Made by a program: the position numbers and the translations under genes
Notes under the pieces: model-generated
Told to the model about the DNA's origin: nothing
Database searches by the model: none
Seen by the model: the letters and a program-made list of their open reading frames with translations, nothing else
Shown here: positions 1 to 5,015 of the stretch, in pieces
Layout of the letters: each line of letters opens with the position of its first letter
How positions within the stretch are numbered: the stretch's first letter is position 1
NCBI GenBank assembly: GCA_905215945.1
Contig: CAJMRZ010000039.1
Span: forward strand, 1 to 9,726
From: an uncultured bacterium
GTDB lineage: Bacteria; Actinomycetota; Coriobacteriia; Coriobacteriales; Coriobacteriaceae
Length of the DNA stretch: 9,726 nucleotides
Direction: 5' to 3'

Positions 1-390
1 GGCAGGCTGGGTTGCGGCGCGGGCGCGATCGGGTGAAAGATGGTAACCGCCAAACGACGTGGTGGTGGGATATCCGTGACAAACGATTGCCGCGAACTCG
101 TCGTCGAGCCACACCCAGCCTTGATCAAAGTTGAGCCATGGGCCGCCCGGTTTGGTGGGGCCGGGGCGCTCCTGGTTCATGCAGTAGGCAATCGAGGTGT
201 CTTGAGCTTCATACTTGCCGATGAAGAAGGGCCCACAATCATCGCTAATAGTGCGGAAGCCGAGCTGGTCGTAGCCATCGACGGCAAATGCGGCTCCTGG
301 TGCCAGGCAGCCGAAAAGCAGGAAGAGGAGCAGGAGCAGCGGACCTGTTGCGATTGCGCTGTGGACAGAGTGCGTGGGTGCGTTGGACAT
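1..390 (-). CDS. Cys-Gln thioester-domain (TQXA) secreted surface protein, N-terminal 130 residues, cut by window edge
   Basis: Reading the minus strand from the ATG at 390-388 gives 130 codons without a stop up to base 1, so the rest of the gene lies outside the window. A good Shine-Dalgarno (AAGGAG, rc of 396-401) precedes it. Residues 1-16 are polar, 17-30 form a leucine-rich hydrophobic core, and A34-F35-A36 is a type I signal peptidase site, so the mature protein should start near V37. The mature part begins VDGYDQLGFRTISDD, has C70 in an IAYCMNQ context and ends at the edge with AATQPA (Q128). A Cys in a Y-C context followed by a TQxA motif is the hallmark of thioester domains (TED/TQXA), in which Cys and Gln form an internal thioester that binds host molecules covalently. 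The 58-residue Cys-Gln gap is my reading of the pairing; C52 and C104 are other cysteines. Such proteins usually continue into Ig-like repeats and an LPxTG anchor, which cannot be seen here. LFGC at 26-29 is a poor lipobox. Confidence 0.82.
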   Translation of the reverse strand, partial: MSNAPTHSVHSAIATGPLLLLLFLLFGCLAPGAAFAVDGYDQLGFRTISDDCGPFFIGKYEAQDTSIAYCMNQERPGPTKPGGPWLNFDQGWVWLDDEFAAIVCHGYPTTTSFGGYHLSPDRARAATQPA

Positions 391-644
391 GGCTGCTCCT
401 TATCCCTCGTGCGCCGCATGGGGAGGTTGCGACGCGTAGGATGAGGCTACCCCCGAGGTTCATGCGGGTAAGTACCGGAGCCTGACCAAAAGCTTGCCCG
501 ATTTCTGACAAATCGAGCTCAAATACAACAATCAGGTAAAAGTGCAGGTAGAAGATGGTAAGAAAAGAAAGACAAAGGTCCTCATCTCCACAATTGACGC
601 GATTTTCAAACGAATCTCCACAGCTAAAACAAGCATCGCCACCC
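391..644. other. Intergenic region between divergent thioester-protein gene and tRNA-Gly
   Basis: No convincing gene is present. Open frames here are short and lack ribosome binding sites. The stretch must hold the promoter of the minus-strand surface-protein gene, but I could not find a well-spaced -35/-10 pair for it. The part around 545-640 is AT-richer than the coding DNA. Confidence 0.5.
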
Positions 645-674
645 TTGTATCGAACAAGACAACCGCGTTATACT
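645..674 (+). promoter_or_regulatory. Promoter of tRNA-Gly
   Basis: TTGTAT (645-650) and TATACT (669-674) are separated by 18 bp and match the sigma-70/HrdB-type consensus at 4/6 and 5/6 positions. The -10 ends 13 bp before the first base of the mature tRNA, so a very short 5' leader is expected. Confidence 0.65.
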
Positions 675-687
675 ATCCCCCACATAT

Positions 688-762
688 GCGGGCATCGCCA
701 AGTGGTAAGGCATCAGCTTCCCAAGCTGACACTCGCGGGTTCGAGTCCCGTTGCCCGCTCCA
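688..762 (+). tRNA. tRNA-Gly (anticodon CCC), CCA encoded
   Basis: The acceptor stem GCGGGCA (688-694) pairs with TGCCCGC (752-758). The D-arm reads GCCAAGTGGTAAGGC. The anticodon stem TCAGC (713-717) pairs with GCTGA (725-729) around the loop TTCCCAA, giving anticodon CCC at 720-722, which reads GGG. The T-arm has stem GCGGG/CCCGT and loop TTCGAGT. The discriminator is T759 and CCA is encoded at 760-762. It is an isolated tRNA with its own promoter and terminator. Confidence 0.97.
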
Positions 763-773
763 GCTAGAAGCAC

Positions 774-807
774 AAGCACGGCACCATTACGGTGCTGTGC
801 TTTTTTT
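774..807 (+). terminator. Intrinsic terminator of tRNA-Gly
   Basis: A 12-bp stem (774-785 with 791-802, one G-T wobble) closes the 5-nt loop ATTAC and runs into an unbroken T tract ending at 807. It starts 12 bp after the encoded CCA and should end tRNA-Gly transcription efficiently. Confidence 0.92.
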
Positions 808-818
808 CAATAAAGCGC

Positions 819-833
819 CGGGACTCGAACCCG
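819..833 (-). repeat. Inverted copy of the tRNA-Gly T-arm (tRNA fragment)
   Basis: CGGGACTCGAACCCG is the exact 15-nt reverse complement of the tRNA-Gly T stem-loop at 736-750. Read on the minus strand it is a well-formed T-arm followed by GCGCTTTA, but I find no matching acceptor 5' strand, D-arm or anticodon arm on the minus strand. It is therefore a fragment and not a tRNA gene. It lies just beyond the tRNA-Gly terminator and opens the hairpin-rich repeat region. Confidence 0.7.
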
Positions 834-852
834 ACAGGGTGCGAGCGTAAAG

Positions 853-869
853 CAAACGCGAAGCGTTTG
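853..869. repeat. Palindromic hairpin with GAA loop
   Basis: CAAACGC and GCGTTTG form a 7-bp perfect stem around a GAA loop, with GCGAAGC as the core at 858-864. It belongs to the non-coding repeat region after tRNA-Gly, where the same core occurs three times. Function is unknown. Confidence 0.6.
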
Positions 870-883
870 TAGCGAGCAGGCGA

Positions 884-901
884 AGGCGCCGACAGGCGCC
901 T
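884..901. repeat. Palindromic hairpin with GACA loop
   Basis: AGGCGCC (884-890) and GGCGCCT (895-901) form a 7-bp perfect stem around GACA. Its 3' arm overlaps the start of the first 59-nt direct repeat. There is no T tract, so it is not a standard terminator. Confidence 0.6.
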
Positions 902-955
902 GAAGCCGGTGCGGATTTGCGAAGCAAATACGCGGATGTCCCGTTGCCCGCTCCA
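897..955 (+). repeat. 59-nt direct repeat, copy A, ending in the tRNA-Gly 3' terminus
   Basis: This copy matches copy B (1028-1086) at 55 of 59 positions without gaps; the differences are at 914, 937, 943 and 944. It contains a GAA-loop hairpin (911-933, one mismatch at 914/930). Its last 18 nt, GTCCCGTTGCCCGCTCCA (938-955), are identical to the 3' end of the tRNA-Gly gene including CCA (745-762). The unit therefore carries a copied tRNA tail. It could be an attachment-site duplication from past integration at the tRNA, or one member of a dispersed tRNA-linked repeat family. Confidence 0.75.
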
Positions 956-1027
956 TCGAGTGCGGGAGACATGGGGACGGCCAATTCAACAAAGTCTTCC
1001 CCCGCGGCTTCGTGAGGCTGAGGGGCT

Positions 1028-1086
1028 CGCCTGAAGCCGGTGCGTATTTGCGAAGCAAATACGCGGACGTCCCCATGCCCGCTCCA
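1028..1086 (+). repeat. 59-nt direct repeat, copy B
   Basis: This is the second copy, 72 nt after copy A. It has a perfect 10-bp GAA-loop hairpin (1042-1051 with 1055-1064). The tail 1069-1086 matches the tRNA-Gly 3' end at 16 of 18 positions and retains GCCCGCTCCA. The tail segment GTCCCCATG (1069-1077) is also an exact inverted repeat of CATGGGGAC at 970-978, so the 72-nt spacer could be looped out between these arms. No gene is visible between the copies; frames crossing them are random open stretches. Confidence 0.75.
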
Positions 1087-1138
1087 ATTCCAAAATGTTA
1101 GGTTAATGCCTGCTGCCCATACTTGCACCTGCGCACGG

Positions 1139-1144
1139 TACAAT
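1139..1144 (+). promoter_or_regulatory. Possible -10 element for purB
   Basis: TACAAT in the context GGTACAATGG lies 45 nt before the purB start. The same GGTACAATG string forms the -10 of tRNA-Lys(TTT) at 9538-9543. I see no good -35 at 16-18 bp; TTGCAC at 1123 is too close. The assignment is tentative. Confidence 0.4.
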
Positions 1145-1188
1145 GGTTGGGTTACGACCAACGTGCCAATAACCAAAAAGGAGCCGCT

Positions 1189-2535
1189 ATGATCGATCGC
1201 TATACCCGCCCGGAGATGGGACACATCTTCTCCCTCGAGAACAAGTACGCCATTTGGCAGGAGATCGAGGTTCTGGCCTGCGAGGCCCAGGCGGAGCTCG
1301 GCAAGATCGGTATTTCCAAAGACGAGGCCCAGTGGATCCGCGACCATGCCAACTTTGAGAAGGCGAAGGTCGATGAGATCGAGGAAGTCACGCGCCACGA
1401 CGTCATTGCCTTCCTGACCAACATGAAGGAATACATCGATGCCGATGTTCCCGAGGGCGACCCCAAGCCCAGCCGCTGGGTTCACTATGGCATGACCAGC
1501 TCCGATCTGGGCGACACGGCCCTGTGCTACCAGCTCACCCAGGCCTGCGACCTGATCATCGAGGACGTCAAGAAGCTCGGCGAGATTTGCAAGCGTCGCG
1601 CCTTTGAGGAGCGCAACACGCTCTGTGCCGGCCGCACTCATGGCATCCACGCCGAGCCGATGACCTTCGGCATGAAGTTTGGCTCTTGGGCCTGGGAGCT
1701 CAAGCGCGATCTGGATCGTCTTGAGGACGCCCGCAAGAATGTTGCCTTCGGTGCCATCTCGGGCGCTGTCGGCACGTACAGCTCCATCGAGCCGTTCGTC
1801 GAGGAGTACGTCTGCGAGCACCTGGGCCTGGTCCACGATCCTCTGTCCACGCAGGTCATCAGCCGCGATCACCATGCCTACCTTGCCGGCGTGCTTGCCA
1901 CTACAGCGGCCACCTGTGAGCGCATCGCTACCGAGGTCCGCAATCTGCAGAAGACTGATACGCTCGAGGCCGAGGAGCCGTTCCGTAAGGGCCAAAAGGG
2001 CAGCTCAGCCATGCCGCACAAGCGCAACCCCATCACCATGGAGAAAGTCTGCGGTCTGTCGCGCGTCGTGAAGTCCAACGCCCAGGTTGCCTTCGATAAC
2101 GTCGCCCTGTGGCACGAGCGTGACATTTCGCACTCCTCTGCCGAGCGCGTCGCCCAGGCCGATAGCTTCATCGCCCTCGACCACATGTTCCAGTGCCTCA
2201 TCCGCGTTATCGACGGCCTGCAGCTGTATCCCGCCCGCATGATGGCCAACCTCAATAAGACCCGCGGCCTCATCTTCTCTTCCAAGGTACTGCTCGCCCT
2301 CGTCGACACGGGCATCACCCGCGAGGACGCGTACGCCATTGTGCAGGAGAACGCTATGGCAACCTGGCACGAGGTACAGGATTGTGTCTCCGGCCCCACC
2401 TTTAAGGAGCGTCTCGAGGCCGATCCGCGCTGCACCGTCAGCCAGGAGAAACTCGACGAGATCTTTGATCCGTGGGACTTCCTCACCCGTATCGACACGG
2501 TCTTTGATCGTCTGGAGCAGCTGAGCTTCGAGTAG
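1189..2535 (+). CDS. purB: Adenylosuccinate lyase
   Basis: PurB is a cytoplasmic homotetrameric enzyme that removes fumarate twice in purine synthesis: SAICAR to AICAR, and adenylosuccinate to AMP. The product has 448 residues, beginning MIDRYTRPEMGHIF, normal for the shorter bacterial form. The fumarase/aspartase superfamily signature GSSAMPHKRNP is at 271-281 and includes the serine of the mobile catalytic loop. HYGMTSSD at 99-106 is the conserved T-S-S-D substrate-binding segment. GRTHGIHAEP carries the histidine expected to act as general acid (H151). I chose the ATG at 1189 because AAAAAGGAG sits directly upstream and the N-terminus matches the family; an upstream in-frame ATG at 1123 would add 22 residues with no ribosome binding site. 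The gene follows the tRNA-Gly repeat region and is followed by a stem-loop. purC, encoding the preceding pathway step, lies about 4.2 kb downstream on the same strand. Confidence 0.97.
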   Translation: MIDRYTRPEMGHIFSLENKYAIWQEIEVLACEAQAELGKIGISKDEAQWIRDHANFEKAKVDEIEEVTRHDVIAFLTNMKEYIDADVPEGDPKPSRWVHYGMTSSDLGDTALCYQLTQACDLIIEDVKKLGEICKRRAFEERNTLCAGRTHGIHAEPMTFGMKFGSWAWELKRDLDRLEDARKNVAFGAISGAVGTYSSIEPFVEEYVCEHLGLVHDPLSTQVISRDHHAYLAGVLATTAATCERIATEVRNLQKTDTLEAEEPFRKGQKGSSAMPHKRNPITMEKVCGLSRVVKSNAQVAFDNVALWHERDISHSSAERVAQADSFIALDHMFQCLIRVIDGLQLYPARMMANLNKTRGLIFSSKVLLALVDTGITREDAYAIVQENAMATWHEVQDCVSGPTFKERLEADPRCTVSQEKLDEIFDPWDFLTRIDTVFDRLEQLSFE

Positions 2536-2561
2536 GTTCGGGCATAACGTTAGCTTTTTAG

Positions 2562-2599
2562 GGCGCTTTGCTGGTAATGTGTGTTGCCGGCAAAGCGCC
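2562..2599 (+). terminator. Stem-loop after purB, terminator-like without T tract
   Basis: A 13-bp stem (2562-2574 with 2587-2599, one G-T pair) closes a 12-nt loop 26 bp after the purB stop. On the plus strand it is followed by TCGTTGCATTT and not by a clear T run, so termination may be weak or need a factor; it could instead protect the purB mRNA 3' end. Confidence 0.45.
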
Positions 2600-2613
2600 T
2601 CGTTGCATTTAGG

Positions 2614-2619
2614 GATAAT
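2614..2619 (+). promoter_or_regulatory. Possible -10 element for the TSCPD gene
   Basis: GATAAT lies 34 nt before the TSCPD start and matches TATAAT at 5 of 6 positions, but no -35 is found at the usual distance. An alternative pair is TTGCAT (2603-2608) with TCGAAT (2627-2632), spacing 18. Confidence 0.3.
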
Positions 2620-2653
2620 AGTCGTCTCGAATAACATTCTGAGAGGGGATCGC

Positions 2654-2917
2654 ATGATTTCGTTTGATTACAAGCCTCAGGGCGTGTGTGCTCGCAATAT
2701 TCACCTTGATCTTTCCGATGACGGCAACAAGGTGATGGGCGTTGAGTTTACCGGCGGCTGCGACGGCAATCTCAAGGCTATCTCCAAGCTGGTCGAGGGC
2801 GCTCCTGCCGATCGCGTAATCGAGGTTCTCGCCGGTAATACCTGCGGTATGAAAAAGACCTCCTGCGCCGACCAGCTTACACGCGCTATCGAGGCCGCTC
2901 GCACCGAGATCGCCTAA
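2654..2917 (+). CDS. TSCPD-domain protein (TIGR03905-like), function unknown
   Basis: The product is a small cytoplasmic protein of 87 residues. It contains four cysteines, C12 (GVCARNI), C36 (GGCDGN), C64 (NTCG) and C71 in TSCAD (69-73). That spacing and the T-S-C-x-D motif are those of stand-alone TSCPD proteins, and related domains occur at the C-terminus of some B12-dependent ribonucleotide reductases, where the cysteines are thought to bind metal. A metal-binding role is likely, but no reaction is known for this family. I chose the ATG at 2654 because GAGAGGGG precedes it and the protein then starts at the family's usual position (MISFDYKPQGVC); the longer reading frame from 2579 has no ribosome binding site. 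Its TAA overlaps the next ATG by one base (TAATG), so translation of the two is probably coupled. Confidence 0.88.
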   Translation: MISFDYKPQGVCARNIHLDLSDDGNKVMGVEFTGGCDGNLKAISKLVEGAPADRVIEVLAGNTCGMKKTSCADQLTRAIEAARTEIA

Positions 2918-4128
2918 TGGGTATCGCCGATCACATCAAGAACGGAATATCGCGTCGCGGCTTTGTACTCGGTGGGGCTGCCGCGGGCGCTGCCACGGTG
3001 CTTGCCGGATGCTCGAAAAAAACGGGCACCAGCGATGATGCCGCCGGCGAGCCGCAGGTTATCAAGGATGATTCCAAAATCATCTCGATTACGGATGAGT
3101 ACGAGGCAGTCGACATCGATCTTGAGCCGGCGGCGTCATGGACGCTGCCTCTGGGTACGCTGCTGTACTACTGCGACGGCGATTACGCCGCGGCGATGAT
3201 GGCGCCCGCATCGGCACTGCACGCCAACACACTCGGTGTGCTCAACCTGGGCGATGGCTCGCTTACCACATTAATCGAGGATCCTATCGAGGGCACGGGA
3301 TATGCATTCTACGATGTCCGTGCCGGCGACAGCGTATTCGCGTGGGTTGAGATGAACTTTGCCAATTCATCGTGGAAGCTCTACGGTCAAAATCTGTCGG
3401 GCGCTTCGCTCTCTGGCGACGTGGTTGAGCTCGATCGAGGTGGCAAGGACTATGATCCGCCGCTGTTTACGGCGTTCGGGTCATCAGTCATCTGGTATAA
3501 AATGCCCTCGGCAGGTGGCAATAAAACGAGTAGCGATTCGTTTTGCTATCGTCGCTCACTTGATGAATCCAAGGCCGAGACAATTTGGAAATCGACGGGC
3601 CGCTTTGCATCGGCCCCGCGCGCGAGCGACGGCATTTTGACCATCTCGCCGCGTGTCCGCAACGACGAGGGCGTCTACTACGGCATAACGGCAATCGATC
3701 TGACCGACGGCAACAACACCAAGCGTGCCCAGTTGGTCCTTCCTTCGTCAGTTTTGCCTTTCGAGGCCGTATATATGGGCGATACCTTCGTGTTTTCTAT
3801 CGAGGCGGCCTATAGTGGCGTGGGCAGCCTGGGCAATATGGGCACGTATATCGGTAATGAAGGAGGGCCGTACCTCTTCCTGTCACGCGAGCCGCTCGCA
3901 TGTGCGGCTGGCAAGAAGAATAAATACCTTGTTAAGGTACAGGCGTCGCATTTCCTGATCGACACCTCTGCCAAGACCTATGGCTCGCTGCTGTCGCCCG
4001 ACCGCGCTTTGGAGTATGGCGATTATCCAGCTACGGCGGGAAAATCGGACTCATTCCTTACGTACGCCACGGTGCGCAACAGCCAGGGTATACCAGAGAC
4101 GGTCACTGCACGCCTATTCTCTCTTTAA
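2917..4128 (+). CDS. Tat-exported lipoprotein, function unknown
   Basis: The product has 403 residues. The N-terminus has a twin-arginine motif (S12-R13-R14-G15-F16-V17), an alanine/glycine-rich hydrophobic segment at 18-30 and a lipobox LAGC ending at C32. It should therefore be folded in the cytoplasm, exported by Tat and attached to the outer face of the membrane through lipidated C32. Residues 33-60 form a polar, low-complexity tether. The remainder is rich in short beta-type segments with aromatic and acidic repeats (such as YYCDGDY, YAFYDVRAGDSVFAWVEM and KLYGQNL) that resemble beta-propeller blades, but I recognise no catalytic motif. The start overlaps the TSCPD stop, so the pair forms a two-gene unit. 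Genes of this general type often have no assigned function in Coriobacteriia; a ligand-binding or assembly role would be a guess. Confidence 0.85.
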   Translation: MGIADHIKNGISRRGFVLGGAAAGAATVLAGCSKKTGTSDDAAGEPQVIKDDSKIISITDEYEAVDIDLEPAASWTLPLGTLLYYCDGDYAAAMMAPASALHANTLGVLNLGDGSLTTLIEDPIEGTGYAFYDVRAGDSVFAWVEMNFANSSWKLYGQNLSGASLSGDVVELDRGGKDYDPPLFTAFGSSVIWYKMPSAGGNKTSSDSFCYRRSLDESKAETIWKSTGRFASAPRASDGILTISPRVRNDEGVYYGITAIDLTDGNNTKRAQLVLPSSVLPFEAVYMGDTFVFSIEAAYSGVGSLGNMGTYIGNEGGPYLFLSREPLACAAGKKNKYLVKVQASHFLIDTSAKTYGSLLSPDRALEYGDYPATAGKSDSFLTYATVRNSQGIPETVTARLFSL

Positions 4129-4187
4129 GCTTAGAGGGGTTAAAAAGGCGCCAACAGGGGAATAAACGCGTTGTAATTGTGAGTACC

Positions 4188-4226
4188 GCCCGCCGAGCTG
4201 CCGCGTCATAGCGGCATCTGGCGGGC
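4188..4226 (+). terminator. Imperfect stem-loop between lipoprotein and regulator genes
   Basis: GCCCGCC (4188-4194) pairs with GGCGGGC (4220-4226), and TGCCGC (4199-4204) with GCGGCA (4211-4216), separated by a small internal loop; the apical loop is GTCATA. No T tract follows. It may be a weak or factor-assisted terminator for the lipoprotein unit, or a site upstream of the two-component operon. Confidence 0.45.
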
Positions 4227-4236
4227 TCAGGTGCGT

Positions 4237-4242
4237 TAAAAT
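4237..4242 (+). promoter_or_regulatory. Possible -10 element for the two-component operon
   Basis: TAAAAT in the context GCGTTAAAATGGG lies 39 nt upstream of the regulator ATG. The usual -35 position falls within the right arm of the preceding stem-loop and shows no match, so a regulator-dependent promoter is possible. This is weak evidence. Confidence 0.3.
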
Positions 4243-4281
4243 GGGCTTGTTCTTAGCTAATTGAGACAGGGGGGCCGTGTT

Positions 4282-5004
4282 ATGGCTTCAGATGCAAAAA
4301 AGATTCTGCTGGTCGAGGATGAGAAGGCAATCCGTGACGCCGTCGCTGCCTATCTCGAGCGCGAAGGCTACTGGGTTGTGGGCGTCGGCGACGGCCAGTC
4401 CGCGATCGAGGAGTTCGAGAAGCATCAGTTCGACCTGGTCGTGCTCGACCTTATGCTCCCCAAGATCCCCGGCGAGCGCGTTTGCCGCACCATTCGCGAT
4501 ACCTCGGATGTCCCCATCATCATGCTGACGGCTAAGGGCGAGATCGAGGACCGTATTATCGGTCTTGAGCTCGGCGCCGACGACTATCTGATTAAGCCGT
4601 TCTCGCCGCGCGAGCTCGTCGCCCGCGTTCGCGCTCTGTTCCGCCGTGCCCATCAGGCCGACGAGCCCGCCGTCGAGGTACTCGACTTCGGCGATCTGGT
4701 CATCGATATCTCGGGCCACAAGATCTTGGTCGAGGGCAAGGAAGTCGATCTGACGGCTTCCGAGTTCAAGCTGCTCACCACACTTGCCCGTCATCCCGGC
4801 CGTGTGTATAACCGCATGGAGCTGGTCGAGAAAGTGCTCGGGTATGACTTTGAGGGCTATGAGCGCACCATCGATAGCCACGTGAAGAATCTTCGCGCCA
4901 AGCTGGGCGATGATCCCAAGAAGCCCAAGTGGCTCTACACCGTCCATGGTGTCGGCTATCGCTTCGAGGCTCCGGCCAAGACCGATAAGTCGGACGAGAA
5001 ATAG
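4282..5004 (+). CDS. Two-component response regulator, OmpR/PhoB family
   Basis: The product is a DNA-binding regulator of 240 residues. The receiver domain spans about 6-120: acidic pocket E12/D13, phosphoacceptor D56 in VVLDLMLPK, T83 in MLTAKG, and K105 in DDYLIKPFS. All the residues needed for phosphorylation and switching are present. The C-terminal winged helix (about 135-232) has the family's usual ending, with ERTIDSHVKNLRAKL as recognition helix and YTVHGVGYRFE as wing. I chose the ATG at 4282 since AGGGGGG lies 7-14 bases upstream and the sequence MASDAKKILLVEDE begins just before the first receiver strand; an in-frame TTG at 4261 would overlap that site. The histidine kinase begins 11 bases after the stop, so it is the cognate partner. 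The target genes and signal cannot be read from the sequence. The neighbouring lipoprotein is only a candidate for a related function. Confidence 0.97.
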   Translation: MASDAKKILLVEDEKAIRDAVAAYLEREGYWVVGVGDGQSAIEEFEKHQFDLVVLDLMLPKIPGERVCRTIRDTSDVPIIMLTAKGEIEDRIIGLELGADDYLIKPFSPRELVARVRALFRRAHQADEPAVEVLDFGDLVIDISGHKILVEGKEVDLTASEFKLLTTLARHPGRVYNRMELVEKVLGYDFEGYERTIDSHVKNLRAKLGDDPKKPKWLYTVHGVGYRFEAPAKTDKSDEK

Positions 5005-5015
5005 GGAAATCACAT

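Noticed and set aside
40..444. 134-codon plus-strand frame opposite the thioester gene
   Set aside because: The minus-strand reading gives a signal peptide, a good ribosome site and thioester motifs; the plus frame has none.
819..900. Complete tRNA gene on the minus strand
   Set aside because: Only a T-arm is present; no matching acceptor, D-arm or anticodon arm can be found at the right distances.
853..1064. CRISPR array
   Set aside because: Only two 59-nt units with internal palindromes and one 72-nt spacer; no regular repeat-spacer series and no cas genes.
807..1076. 89-codon minus-strand frame in the tRNA-Gly repeat region
   Set aside because: It reads through palindromes and tRNA fragments, with no ribosome site; the two repeat copies are read in different frames and give unrelated peptides.
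787..1995. 402-codon minus-strand frame across the repeat region and purB
   Set aside because: Mostly the mirror of purB; its end covers the tRNA-derived repeats, which are not coding.
4146..4158. Remnant of the tRNA-linked repeat (AGGCGCCAACAGG, similar to 884-896)
   Set aside because: 12 of 13 bases match, but it is too short and has no flanking similarity; chance in GC-rich DNA is likely.
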